In this document: positions 15,404 through 24,789 of the stretch, piece by piece
Layout: each line of letters opens with the position of its first letter
Numbering within the stretch: the stretch's first letter is position 1
Assembly: GCF_000238355.1 (NCBI RefSeq)
Contig: NZ_AHCA01000001.1
Location: forward strand, 1-64,000
DNA from: Pseudoalteromonas haloplanktis ATCC 14393
GTDB lineage: Bacteria; Pseudomonadota; Gammaproteobacteria; Enterobacterales; Alteromonadaceae
DNA length: 64,000 bases
Reading direction: 5' to 3'
The notes under the pieces: generated by a model
The model's input: the letters and a program-made list of their open reading frames with translations, nothing else
Told to the model about the DNA's origin: nothing
Databases searched by the model: none
Translations under genes and position numbers: made by a program

Positions 15404-18346
15404 TTAAAAAGAAAGGTTCACGCCTAACGTGATACGTCTTGGAATAGGGAAAGTACCATCTGGTGTCTCTGGATCTTGGCTAAGCATCCCAGAAGGTGTA
15501 ATTGTTAATAAATTACTACCCTGTAGATAAATACGCGCAGAACTTATACCGTATTGGCTCAACCATTGTTCATCGGGGCTGTACCCTATAGATAAGTTAC
15601 GTAATTTAAGGTAAGTTCCATCTTCCCAAAACAGGCTCGATTGACGACCTTCCCCATTATTATCAATGGCAGTTAAAGCAGGAACATTAGTATCAGTATT
15701 ATTGATTGACCAAGCATCAAGTACGCGATCCCCGTAATTAGAACCTATATTGAGTGAAGTGAAGTCTGTGAACCCACGCCAACCATTACGAATTTGGCCG
15801 CCTTCAACACCTTGCCAAAACATCGTAAAGTCCCAACCTTTGTATTTAAAGTTCATATTCAAGCCATACATAAAGTCAGGATCGGTATCTGCAAAGAATG
15901 TCTGATCGTTCTCATCTATGACACCATTGCCATCAAGATCTTGCCAACGCACTCTTCCTAAGCCGGCACCAGATTGCGTTGCATGTGCATCAATTTCAGC
16001 TTGATTTTGAAAGAGACCATCGGCAACGTAGCCATATACAGAGTTAATGGAATGGCCAACAATTGTTTTATCAGCTCCATTGCCACCAAATGAATTAACA
16101 ACATCTTCAGGAAGGGAAACAACTTTGTTTTTAGCGGAGGAAACGTTAAAACTTATATCAACATCAATATCATCATCCAAGCTATCGAATGTAAGATAAT
16201 CAGCATAACCTATAATAAATTCAAAGCCGCTGTTTTCTATCGTGCCACCATTGACCCATTGCTGTGCACCTTCGCCAAGTGTCGCAATTGGGTTAGTAAG
16301 CGTTAAGATATCGTCAGTGGTTTTTTCAAACCAATCGATGCTGCCGTAAATCGTGTCATAACGCATACCAAAATCAATGCCGATATTTGTTTGCGTTGAA
16401 GTTTCCCATTTTAGGTCATCATTGCCTGTTTGTGCTTTAACAAAACCTGATGGTAGCGTTCCACCATTTGCACCGCCTATATCATAAGCGGTACCTTCAT
16501 CTTGTAAGTCAGTAAACAATGATTGCGTAGCATAACGACTAAGATAGGTTGTATATGTTGCGTCAGTGGGAATTTCTTGATTACCTGTTTTACCCCAACT
16601 AGCTCGTACTTTTAAGGTGCTTAAAAACTCAATATCATAAAATGATTCATTACTTACAACCCAGCCAGCTGAAGCCGCAGGAAAATTACCATAACTGTTA
16701 TTACTACCAAAACGTGACGACCCATCGCGACGAATTGTAAGCCCAGCGAGGTAGCGATCATCATAGTTATAGTCCATTCGAGCAAAGTAAGAATTAAGTG
16801 ACCACTTGTCACCATCACCTTCAACACGCACATCTCCCGTTGCTTGTGATAAATGTGCATAGTCACGATCATCAGAGGCAAAACCAGAACCAAAACCTAC
16901 CGAACCTTCGTACTCATAATCTATTTGTTCCGTGCCCGCTAAAAAAACAAAGCTGTGATTATCACCAACATCTAAATCATACTGTGCTGTATTTGTCCAA
17001 GTGAAGCTGCTATTCCAGTTTTCAGTCACTGAAAGCTGATCTCCATAGTTCAATGAACCAGCTTGAAAAGCGCGGGTATAGTTTCGAAAGTAATATTGAC
17101 CATAATCAAGGCCCACGGTGCTTTTTAGAGTTAACCCTTCTATAGCCTCATATTCAACAAATATATTACCCATCAACTTATTGAAGCGACTAACATTATC
17201 GCGATTCATTTCAATTATTCTAACTGGATTATCACGGTCAGTAACACCTGGAACAGGCCCACCCCAGCCACCTTCATCATTGTAAACAGGCACAATAGAT
17301 TGCTGTTCAATTGCCAGACCTAAAATCTCACCCGCTCGGGCATTTATTAAGTTAGATTCTTGATTAGTGACAGTGAAGTTTTCACCCACTTTTAATTTAT
17401 CGGTTAGTTGGTAATCAGAGTTAACCCTAAAACTAATGCGTTCAAACTCCGATCCATCAACAACACCTTCTGAATTAAAGTAACCTAAGGAACTATAAAT
17501 AGAGGCTTTTTCAGAGCCGCCTGATAATGAAAAATTAAGATCTGTGACCTTAGCTGTGCGAGTAACCTCATCAAACCAATTAGTATCAGCAGGACGCTGA
17601 ACTTGTTGTGGGTCTGTATAGGTAGGAATGATCACTGAATTTAATTGAGGGTTATTGTAGTCACCATTCCAATCATAGCTGTATAAAGGGCTTGCTGCGT
17701 TTGGATCTGAACCATCGTTAACAGCCGCTTGCCATACAACCTGCCCACGCTGTTTAGTATTGAGTGGATTTAGATCATAGCTGTAGTCATCTTGAGACTG
17801 ATTAACTGAAAAATTAAAATCCAGCCCTTCACTGCCCTTTTTTGTTGTAATAACAATTACACCGTTACCTGAACGCGCACCAAATATACTTGCGGCTGCG
17901 GCATCACGTAAAACCTGAATATCAGCAATATCATGACTATTAAGCTCATGCATTCCTGACTTTGTAGGAATACCATCAATTACATACAGCGGGTCGTTAT
18001 TTCCAAGTGGTCCTAAACCTTGACCACGTATCCTTACCGTTGCAGTAGAGTCAGGAGAGCCATTAGTTGTAATTTGTAAGCCAGGCACTCTACCTTGTAG
18101 ATTTTGCATAATATTACCAGAGGGCATATCAACGACATCTTCCAACTTAACCGTACTTATTGCGCCGGTTAAATCATCTTTTTTAACACTGCCATAACCA
18201 TAGGAAACTTCGATAATTTCAATTCCATCATCCTCTGCTGGCTCTGGTGCTTCCTGTGAAGCTACTATAGAACTGTACGGTAAGATCAAACCTACTAATA
18301 CAGTACTTATGCTCGTAGCAAGTTGCTTTTTGCGAAATCTTTGCAT
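15404..18346 (-). CDS. SusC-like TonB-dependent outer-membrane receptor
   Basis: This is a SusC-type receptor of about 980 residues. After a signal peptide ending near SIVASQEAP there is an acidic DDGIEIIEV TonB-box region, then GYGSVKKDDLTGAIS, LQGRVPGL, VIDGIP and SGNGVIVITTKKG, signatures of SusC/RagA plugs. The beta-barrel follows and ends in phenylalanine. The N-terminal carboxypeptidase-regulatory-like domain common in Bacteroidota SusC is absent, and the TonB box resembles that of the local proteobacterial receptors. The ATG at 18346 has GGGGA at good distance; the upstream ATG at 18361 lacks a ribosome-binding site. Two operators lie 50-150 bp upstream. It should import fructo-oligosaccharides with the SusD partner. 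Confidence 0.9.
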   Translation of the reverse strand: MQRFRKKQLATSISTVLVGLILPYSSIVASQEAPEPAEDDGIEIIEVSYGYGSVKKDDLTGAISTVKLEDVVDMPSGNIMQNLQGRVPGLQITTNGSPDSTATVRIRGQGLGPLGNNDPLYVIDGIPTKSGMHELNSHDIADIQVLRDAAAASIFGARSGNGVIVITTKKGSEGLDFNFSVNQSQDDYSYDLNPLNTKQRGQVVWQAAVNDGSDPNAASPLYSYDWNGDYNNPQLNSVIIPTYTDPQQVQRPADTNWFDEVTRTAKVTDLNFSLSGGSEKASIYSSLGYFNSEGVVDGSEFERISFRVNSDYQLTDKLKVGENFTVTNQESNLINARAGEILGLAIEQQSIVPVYNDEGGWGGPVPGVTDRDNPVRIIEMNRDNVSRFNKLMGNIFVEYEAIEGLTLKSTVGLDYGQYYFRNYTRAFQAGSLNYGDQLSVTENWNSSFTWTNTAQYDLDVGDNHSFVFLAGTEQIDYEYEGSVGFGSGFASDDRDYAHLSQATGDVRVEGDGDKWSLNSYFARMDYNYDDRYLAGLTIRRDGSSRFGSNNSYGNFPAASAGWVVSNESFYDIEFLSTLKVRASWGKTGNQEIPTDATYTTYLSRYATQSLFTDLQDEGTAYDIGGANGGTLPSGFVKAQTGNDDLKWETSTQTNIGIDFGMRYDTIYGSIDWFEKTTDDILTLTNPIATLGEGAQQWVNGGTIENSGFEFIIGYADYLTFDSLDDDIDVDISFNVSSAKNKVVSLPEDVVNSFGGNGADKTIVGHSINSVYGYVADGLFQNQAEIDAHATQSGAGLGRVRWQDLDGNGVIDENDQTFFADTDPDFMYGLNMNFKYKGWDFTMFWQGVEGGQIRNGWRGFTDFTSLNIGSNYGDRVLDAWSINNTDTNVPALTAIDNNGEGRQSSLFWEDGTYLKLRNLSIGYSPDEQWLSQYGISSARIYLQGSNLLTITPSGMLSQDPETPDGTFPIPRRITLGVNLSF

Positions 18347-18396
18347 TGTGTGTGTCCCCATTTGTCAAATTCATTAAGGTAGATACTTACAGATTA

Positions 18397-18406
18397 ACAA
18401 CGTTGT
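18397..18406. promoter_or_regulatory. LacI-type operator 1 (susC promoter)
   Basis: This is the perfect palindrome ACAACGTTGT within AACAACGTTGTCTTTTT, about 50 bp upstream of the susC start, where bound repressor would block transcription. The central CG fits the LacI family. The probable regulator is the gene at 8027. Confidence 0.7.
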
Positions 18407-18486
18407 CTTTTTGCTTTTTTATAATACCCAAAGTTAAAAGCTTTACTAGGTGAGTAAAACGATAATACTTCCAGCTCATTTTAAAC

Positions 18487-18496
18487 AACGTTGTCT
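18487..18496. promoter_or_regulatory. LacI-type operator 2 (susC promoter)
   Basis: This is a second copy of ACAACGTTGT in the same orientation and flank (AACAACGTTGTCTTTTT), exactly 90 bp from the first. Paired operators suggest looping or cooperative repression of the susC operon. Confidence 0.7.
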
Positions 18497-18576
18497 TTTT
18501 AACACTAAGAAAACATAACTTCAACATAAATTACAAATTCTTTTAGGATATCTTTACTCTAAGACGCTATTGTTCT

Positions 18577-19494
18577 TTATTGCGGTTCAATAAATGCATT
18601 TATTAATTGATGAGATAAAATTGGCGTAGCCCCTTGTTGTTGAGCGACCATTGCCCCAACAGCACAAGCAAAATTTATAGCTTGTTGTGGTGGGCTTTCC
18701 ATGCAGAGTTGATATATAAGTGAGCCTAAAAAAGAATCCCCAGCTCCAACCGTATCAACTACATCAACGTGATAACCTGAGTTATAATAGTTTTTACCTT
18801 TTATAGACAGCAAAGCCCCGTGATTCCCTTTGGTAACACATAAATAGTCTGTATGTGTTTGTTTAGCTATAAATGCTAAATTCTGTTCAAGTGAATGATA
18901 TTTACTCCCCATTAACTTAGCAATCTCATATAACTCATCGTCATTGAGCTTAATGAAATCAGCTTGATTCATTAAAGCGACTAATTTTTCTAATTGATAG
19001 TGAGGTGCACGTAAATTAACATCAAAAACTTTAAAGTTCGCGTCAGCTAGCAGTTGATTTAAGGTATTAAAAGACCCCTCAGTTCTAGCAATTAAGCTAC
19101 CAAAAACAAAGATATCAGTATTTTTAACTGTATTCCTGATCTGCTCAGTTAAACTAATATTATCCCAAGCTGTATCTGTAATAATTTGATACTGAGCAGA
19201 ACCATTTTTATCAAGTACCACTTCAACAAGACTTGTTGGCTTAGATTCATGAACAGAAATTAATTCTGTAGAGAGCCCTTTTTCGTTAATTTCAGATAGT
19301 AATGCTTGACCTAATTCATCGTTTCCAACCGCGCTAATCATATGCGCTTTTAAACCAAGTGAATTAAAGCGAAAACACATATTTAATGGCGCACCACCTA
19401 AACGCTTACCAGAATCAAAACAGTCCCATAGCACTTCACCAAAACATGTTAAATTGATTTCTTCAGCTCTTTTTTTGCTTATTACAATACTCAC
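18577..19494 (-). CDS. Fructokinase (PfkB family)
   Basis: This 305-residue PfkB-family sugar kinase has an N-terminal GEVLWDCFDSGKRLGGAPLN substrate-binding segment and the C-terminal anion-hole motif VDTVGAGDSF near residue 250, with the catalytic aspartate. The LGGAPLN version is typical of fructokinases (ScrK/CscK type), which make fructose-6-phosphate from the fructose released by GH32 enzymes. The start is GTG with GAGG 8 bases upstream. It is transcribed on the minus strand from the shared regulatory region with operator 3. Other PfkB kinases are possible, but the fructan context favours fructose. Confidence 0.88.
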   Translation of the reverse strand: MSIVISKKRAEEINLTCFGEVLWDCFDSGKRLGGAPLNMCFRFNSLGLKAHMISAVGNDELGQALLSEINEKGLSTELISVHESKPTSLVEVVLDKNGSAQYQIITDTAWDNISLTEQIRNTVKNTDIFVFGSLIARTEGSFNTLNQLLADANFKVFDVNLRAPHYQLEKLVALMNQADFIKLNDDELYEIAKLMGSKYHSLEQNLAFIAKQTHTDYLCVTKGNHGALLSIKGKNYYNSGYHVDVVDTVGAGDSFLGSLIYQLCMESPPQQAINFACAVGAMVAQQQGATPILSHQLINAFIEPQ

Positions 19495-19821
19495 CGAGTT
19501 GCCCTCTTATATTATTTAGGTCATTTGCCAAATAAGTTTTTACACCATAAATCAGCAACGATATCTTCGAGCCAAGTCAAGGGAAATGGCGACGAATAGT
19601 AAAGTTGTTCTCGCAACATGATTAAGATTATTATGTAAAATTCATGTTGCAAAAAATAAAGATACCATCTACCTTAAAAAAAGACAACGTTGTTTATTTG
19701 CTGAATTAGCCTTTTATTAATGGCAAAAAAGCTACTCGCAACTAACGCAGCTCTTGTCTAATTAATTGATTAATAAAAACAATCACACACAAGCACAACA
19801 AAAAGTTGTCGAGGAATTAAC
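19495..19821. promoter_or_regulatory. Divergent promoter region between fructokinase and GH32-like genes
   Basis: This gene-free 327 bp separates two divergent fructan genes. It contains operator 3 and AT-rich stretches that could hold promoters for both directions. I could not fix -35/-10 elements with confidence. The GH32-like gene has GAGGA 8 bases before its ATG. Confidence 0.5.
19684..19693. promoter_or_regulatory. LacI-type operator 3 (fructokinase/GH32-like promoter)
   Basis: This is the third ACAACGTTGT palindrome. Read on the minus strand its flank is again AACAACGTTGTCTTTTT, the same 17-base string as operators 1 and 2. It sits 129 bp before the GH32-like gene and 190 bp before the fructokinase gene, tying them to the susC operon. 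Confidence 0.7.
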
Positions 19822-22800
19822 ATGAAAACAAAGCAAAACATCACTCTTTGCTGGAAAAAAACAGGGCTTGCGGTATTACTATCTTTAACAGCGGCTTGCT
19901 CTGGTGATAACAAAACCCAACAAGAAGATGATTATGCACTCATCATTCTTGAAGACGGACAAACTGTAGATGACGTCATAAATAAAAATGAAAATGATAG
20001 CGATGACGAGGCAAATACAGATGACATTCCAATAACCAGCAACCCAGAAAGCGAAGGTCAGCCATTATTTTTCAACCCAGAAAATTCTGAGCAAGCACTG
20101 TCTGGCTTTGAATTTTGTTGTGGTGGTTATAACACTTATCAAGCTCACGGGTTTGATAAGCTAACAGGTGATTTTGCACAGTTAGACGGTGGTTTTTGGG
20201 CTGCAGATATCTCAGGTCACTTAGGTGAGCGCGTATTTTCTAGTTTTGCAGATGGCTTTAACTTAGAAGGTGAGGCACTTGGCCAACTAGGCTTTGCGTC
20301 GACAGGTTCGATGGTAAGTCCTAAATTTACAATACAATCAAACTATATCAATTTTTTAATTGGTGGTGGTAATAATGGTGTAACAGACGCTAATACAACT
20401 GCAATTGCGCTTTTAATTGATAATAAGATAGTTCGCCAAGCAAGTGGAACCAATGCTGCTATGCAAGTTGATTGGCAAACATGGGATGTTAGAGAGTTTA
20501 ACTCTCAACAAGCGCAAATTAAATTTATTGATCATCACTCTGATGATAATTCAGATACTGACTTACCTTATTTATTGGTCGACGAAATTCGCCAAGCTGA
20601 CAGTGCAGCCAAAGTGCCTAGTCAAAATAGTAAATTAATAAAGGCTATACAAACAACCACTGCGCCTGCGAGTACGGGTCAAACCGCATTTTCTCGCGTG
20701 TCAAATGCAGAACAGAATATTGCGGGATTTGAATTCTGTTGCGGTAAATTTAATACCTATGCAAATCATGATTTTAGAGCGACTGGCGATATGGCCAAAT
20801 TAGATGGTGGTTGGTGGGCTGCAGACATCACGAATCATGTTGGTGAAAGAATTTTTTCTAGTAGAGCGGATGGTTTCCTCGCTGACGGGACCCAGCTAGG
20901 TTGGATTGGAAACGAAGCCACTGGCACGCTATCTTCACCCCCATTCACGATTACACATAGTTATATTAACTTTCTAATTGGCGGTGGTACAAACACATTT
21001 GATAGTGAAAAAGCAACGGCAATTGTCCTACGAATAAATGGCAAAATAGTTAGGCATGCTACAGGTAACGGGCTATCAGACAAGCTCGACTGGTTTACTT
21101 GGGATGTTAATAGCTTAATCGGTGAAACGGCTGTTATTGAAATCATTGACCAAGATAACACTGCTGACGAAGCAGCACTGGCTTTTATTATGGCAGATGA
21201 ATTTAAATTATCCGATTATGCCGCCGTTGAGCCTTCAAGTGAAAGTATCGTCACCCAACTGAATCAACACTCGATACCGTTACCATTAACTATGGCAGAC
21301 CCTAACCCGGTATTTTTAAACGGTGAGTTTTATATTTATTACTTAATTGACACAGCATTTCATGATTGGTATCTAACGCGTACTACGGATTTAATTAACG
21401 GTACTTTTCCACAACGAGTGCTAGAAGCGACGGGCGATGCACAAACACAAGACCAGTGGACGGGCTCTGGGAGTGTTATTAAAGATAATGACAACATGGC
21501 TCATTTATTTTACTCAGGACATAACCTCGATTTCTCTCCTGTTGAAGCTGTTATGCATGCAACAGCAACAGATAACACGCTGACTAAATGGGAAAAGCAA
21601 GTTAATAACACATTCAGTGGTACAGGATCATACAGCGACTTTGATTTTCGTGATCCTGAAGTCTTTTATAATGAACAAACTAACAACTACTGGATGTTAT
21701 TAACGAGCCGCTATAACGAAGATGCAGCTATTGCTCTTTATACTTCTAGCGATCTCAAAACTTGGCAGGCACAACAGCCGATTTATACTGCAGATAAACC
21801 ACTTAACTTTGAAGTTCCTGATTGGGTGAGTTTCAATAACGGACAAGCAATCATTTATTCTGATCAAAATGATCATGAGCGAGATGTAAAATATTTAGTA
21901 AAAAATGAAGACTCGTGGATAACTGGTAAATACCCTTCACTCGATGGAGAATTTTACTATGCAGGGAGAACTACAAGCTCCCCTACTCAAACCTTGATGT
22001 TTGGTTGGGTTGCCCATAAAAATACTCGTTCGAATATAGGCCGCGCTGATTTTGGCGGTGACTTAGCAATCCATCAAATATCAATGACTGAATCGGGAGA
22101 ACTAGCGGTATCAATACCTGAGCAGTACTTAAGCGCATTAGCTACACCAGTAGATGAAGATACACAAACCCAATCAGCACAAACCAATAATGATAATTCA
22201 CTATTGGTTTCACCAGGTGATCAAGTGCTACTAGGTAGTAACAATAAAATCAACCGTCTTCATTTTAATATTTCAAGTGACGATACCGACAACCGATTTG
22301 CTCTGGTCTTTCCTGCCTATGAAGAGAGTACGCAAACGGCTAGTATAGAAATAAACACAGCCACAGAAACAGCCACTTTTTATTTCGGCGATTCACTCTC
22401 TCAATCAAGCTCTAACGTCACCCTCACACCTGAACTAGAAGGTGAACCTTTATTCCGTCGTGAAGAAGATCTAACTCAGCATATAGCTGGTTTTGAATTT
22501 TGCTGCGGCGGTTATAACACCCTAGCAGCCCACGGTTTTACTAATCTAACCGGAGACTTTTCTAAGCTAGATGGAGGTTGGTGGGGTGGCGATGTAAGCA
22601 ACAATGTTGGCGAACGAGTTTTCTCGAGTTTTGCAGATGGCTTTGATGAAGATGGCACAGCATTAGGCTGGATCGGAAATTCTGCAACAGGAACAATGGA
22701 TAGCCCGTCATTTGTGATCTCACAGCAATATATTAATTTCAAAATAGGTGGGGGTTCAAACCAGTTCGACCATCCAAAAGCAACTGCAGTTGTGCTTGTA

Positions 22801-23274
22801 GTTGACGGCCAAATTGTACGCAGTCAATCAGGTAAAGATACGCAACCCGATGAGAATAATAAACTCAGCATACAGTGGACAACCTGGGATGTTGAAGAGT
22901 TCATTGGAAAAACAGCCTTTATACAGTTTATTGATCTACATAATGACGACGGCTCAGACAACAGCTTAGCTTACCTTCTAGCTGATGAATTTAGAGCAGC
23001 AGCATTACCTGCGGTACTGGGTGAGCAATCAGCACCTACTTCAGAAAGCCGAATAGACTCACAAGTTGTCGTTCCAATTGATTTAAAACAGGGCATAACA
23101 GTGGATCTTCTTTTACAACCAGAAAGTGGCTTTGGCACCGCATATATCAATGATTTTAGAGCACTAAGCTTTAGACTTTATGATTTAGACAAACGTCAAG
23201 TTGGCATCTATAGTAAACAAGGCACACTTAATATAAGTGAAATGACGCGTTTCACTGAGGCAACAAAACCTTAA
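19822..23274 (+). CDS. Multimodular GH32-like lipoprotein with three repeated binding-like modules
   Basis: This 1,150-residue lipoprotein (lipobox LTAAC, Cys26) is probably surface-exposed. Modules of about 165 residues starting GFEFCCGG or GFEFCCGK occupy roughly residues 94-260, 301-466 and 889-1058. Each has YINF-IGGG, IVR, TWDV and a DE-containing end, like carbohydrate-binding beta-sandwiches. Between modules 2 and 3 lies a propeller with GH32-type motifs: ADPNP near 490 in place of WMNDPNG, FRDPE near 611, and FEVPDW near 670 in place of ECPD. All three acidic positions seem retained, so it may be an active fructanase of unusual subfamily. Module 3 interrupts the C-terminal sandwich. 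Operator 3 upstream puts it in the fructan regulon. Confidence 0.8.
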   Translation: MKTKQNITLCWKKTGLAVLLSLTAACSGDNKTQQEDDYALIILEDGQTVDDVINKNENDSDDEANTDDIPITSNPESEGQPLFFNPENSEQALSGFEFCCGGYNTYQAHGFDKLTGDFAQLDGGFWAADISGHLGERVFSSFADGFNLEGEALGQLGFASTGSMVSPKFTIQSNYINFLIGGGNNGVTDANTTAIALLIDNKIVRQASGTNAAMQVDWQTWDVREFNSQQAQIKFIDHHSDDNSDTDLPYLLVDEIRQADSAAKVPSQNSKLIKAIQTTTAPASTGQTAFSRVSNAEQNIAGFEFCCGKFNTYANHDFRATGDMAKLDGGWWAADITNHVGERIFSSRADGFLADGTQLGWIGNEATGTLSSPPFTITHSYINFLIGGGTNTFDSEKATAIVLRINGKIVRHATGNGLSDKLDWFTWDVNSLIGETAVIEIIDQDNTADEAALAFIMADEFKLSDYAAVEPSSESIVTQLNQHSIPLPLTMADPNPVFLNGEFYIYYLIDTAFHDWYLTRTTDLINGTFPQRVLEATGDAQTQDQWTGSGSVIKDNDNMAHLFYSGHNLDFSPVEAVMHATATDNTLTKWEKQVNNTFSGTGSYSDFDFRDPEVFYNEQTNNYWMLLTSRYNEDAAIALYTSSDLKTWQAQQPIYTADKPLNFEVPDWVSFNNGQAIIYSDQNDHERDVKYLVKNEDSWITGKYPSLDGEFYYAGRTTSSPTQTLMFGWVAHKNTRSNIGRADFGGDLAIHQISMTESGELAVSIPEQYLSALATPVDEDTQTQSAQTNNDNSLLVSPGDQVLLGSNNKINRLHFNISSDDTDNRFALVFPAYEESTQTASIEINTATETATFYFGDSLSQSSSNVTLTPELEGEPLFRREEDLTQHIAGFEFCCGGYNTLAAHGFTNLTGDFSKLDGGWWGGDVSNNVGERVFSSFADGFDEDGTALGWIGNSATGTMDSPSFVISQQYINFKIGGGSNQFDHPKATAVVLVVDGQIVRSQSGKDTQPDENNKLSIQWTTWDVEEFIGKTAFIQFIDLHNDDGSDNSLAYLLADEFRAAALPAVLGEQSAPTSESRIDSQVVVPIDLKQGITVDLLLQPESGFGTAYINDFRALSFRLYDLDKRQVGIYSKQGTLNISEMTRFTEATKP

Positions 23275-23280
23275 TAAACT

Positions 23281-23317
23281 ACCTCTGAGGTTTTTAACTA
23301 GAACCTCAGAGGTTTCT
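23281..23317 (+). terminator. Terminator after the GH32-like gene
   Basis: ACCTCTGAGGTT (23281-23292) pairs with AACCTCAGAGGT (23302-23313) in a 12-bp stem followed by TTCTT. It starts 7 bp after the stop codon. Confidence 0.75.
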
Positions 23318-23814
23318 TAAGAGTTCAACTTTAAAACATTTAGTTCACCAAGCTAGCAGCGCTATCTACATGACCTTTTTATTTAAATCTACTTCTTAAA
23401 CCCAATTTAAATATGACAATGATTTTGTTGATTAATATAATATATATGGAAATTCAAAATCCATTCACATTTATAGATCAAATCATCAGAACTAATGCAC
23501 GCTCTAAGATTAACTTTACTGGCCAATAATTATGTTTATTTACTCTATAATTAAATAGAATTTTCGCTACTTAGTGCGAGAAAGCATTTATTAATTACTT
23601 ATGACTAAGCAGAAGTGATTTGCTGCGGTAAATGCTGTACCATTACAAGGAAATCAAGCCTGTAGAGGTGGAAAATTATTAGCCATATTTAGCGATTAAA
23701 AGTGTTTAAAATGATAATAATACTTAATTAACTTAGATAATTTTAATCAATGCTAACGCCTTGTGTTAAATAAAAAACAAAAGCAAATTGACAAGGTAAA
23801 ATAAGAAAGGTAAC
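23318..23814. other. AT-rich intergenic stretch between the two polysaccharide loci
   Basis: No open frame with a ribosome-binding site is visible on either strand. It separates the fructan locus from the alginate regulator and contains only AT-rich sequence that I cannot assign. Confidence 0.5.
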
Positions 23815-23856
23815 TTACCAATTAAGGTTGTTTTTTTACCAATTTATTTACCAATT
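23815..23856. promoter_or_regulatory. Three TTACCAATT boxes upstream of the GntR gene
   Basis: Direct repeats of TTACCAATT start at 23815, 23836 and 23848, about 90-130 bp before the regulator start. The same half-site occurs ahead of the alginate genes. FadR/UxuR-type regulators bind TTGGT-ACCAA elements, so this is likely autoregulation. Confidence 0.6.
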
Positions 23857-23943
23857 AAGCGACGTAATTTTCTCTTTATCTGTCGCTTACTAATTTAACT
23901 CACTAACATGCAATCGCAGTATATAAAAAATGGGGAATGTAAA

Positions 23944-24675
23944 ATGAAGAGGCGCAGACGTTTTTGGAACGTTGTTGATAAGTTAGAAGCCGCGATAGAT
24001 CAAGGTGTCTATCATGTTGGTAGCCGCTTACCAGCAGAACGTGAATTAGCAGAAACTCACCAAGTAAGTAGGCCAACAATTCGCGAAGCGATTATCGCGC
24101 TTGAAGTCAGAGGTCGTGTTGAAGTAAAAACAGGCTCTGGGGTTTTTGTCACTGATAGCAACAAAGTTACCGTTAGCGACCAACCTATCAGTGCATTTGA
24201 ATTGACGCAGGCAAGAGCATTAGTTGAGGCAGAGGCAGCTGCATTAGCCGCAGCAACAATTCAAGAGCACGAGCTGGCTGCTTTAAAGCAAAGCCTAGCC
24301 GATATGCAAATACCTGAGCTTGCTATTGAGGCAGATCAACGTTTTCATGAAATAATTGCAAAATCAACGCGCAATAACGCTATTGTTATGTCTATCCAAA
24401 ATTTATGGAAGCTCAGGCGCACTGAATCGCAAATTATTGCGGCTTATGATGATGTATGTTCACAAAGTGATGAACAACGTTTACAAGAGCACACATCTAT
24501 CTATGACGCTATCGCAAGTCATGATTCATCAGCGGCGCGTAAAGCGATGCATAATCACTTTAACCGCCTGATCAATGCGCTTTTCGCTGCCAGTGAGAAA
24601 AAAGCATTGGAAGAAATAAAGCGTAAAACCAGTGAAACACGTGGTTTGTATTCTATCTCTCATTTAACACAGTAA
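23944..24675 (+). CDS. GntR-family (FadR subfamily) regulator of alginate/uronate genes
   Basis: This 243-residue protein has an N-terminal winged helix (RLPAERELAETHQVSRPTIR, then ALEVRGRVEVKTGSGVFV) and an all-helical FCD ligand domain, the layout of FadR, UxuR and ExuR. An upstream ATG at 23908 is in frame, but the one at 23944 has GGGGA 7-8 bases before it and begins right at the DNA-binding domain. The ligand is probably a uronate catabolite such as KDG, as for other regulators of this subfamily; that is inferred. Matching boxes lie upstream of its own gene, the first receptor, the beta-helix lipoprotein and the long alginate operon. Confidence 0.85.
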   Translation: MKRRRRFWNVVDKLEAAIDQGVYHVGSRLPAERELAETHQVSRPTIREAIIALEVRGRVEVKTGSGVFVTDSNKVTVSDQPISAFELTQARALVEAEAAALAAATIQEHELAALKQSLADMQIPELAIEADQRFHEIIAKSTRNNAIVMSIQNLWKLRRTESQIIAAYDDVCSQSDEQRLQEHTSIYDAIASHDSSAARKAMHNHFNRLINALFAASEKKALEEIKRKTSETRGLYSISHLTQ

Positions 24676-24695
24676 AAGAAATTTAAATCCCCTTA

Positions 24696-24717
24696 AAAGG
24701 CACATTACTGTGCCTTT
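24696..24717 (+). terminator. Terminator after the GntR gene
   Basis: AAAGGCAC (24696-24703) pairs with GTGCCTTT (24710-24717), 21 bp after the stop codon. The T-run is short. Confidence 0.6.
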
Positions 24718-24789
24718 ATCTATTTGTATCCTTGTCGTTCTATATCTGCACTAAATCCCCTGATATATTCTGCGACTAAGCTAAAAATA

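Noticed and set aside
18577..19494. Second kdgK gene
   Set aside because: The LGGAPLN substrate segment and fructan context fit a fructokinase; a clear kdgK lies at 38435-39364.
23908..23943. Upstream ATG of the GntR gene
   Set aside because: The ATG at 23944 has GGGGA at good distance and begins at the DNA-binding domain; the 12 extra residues do not resemble the family.
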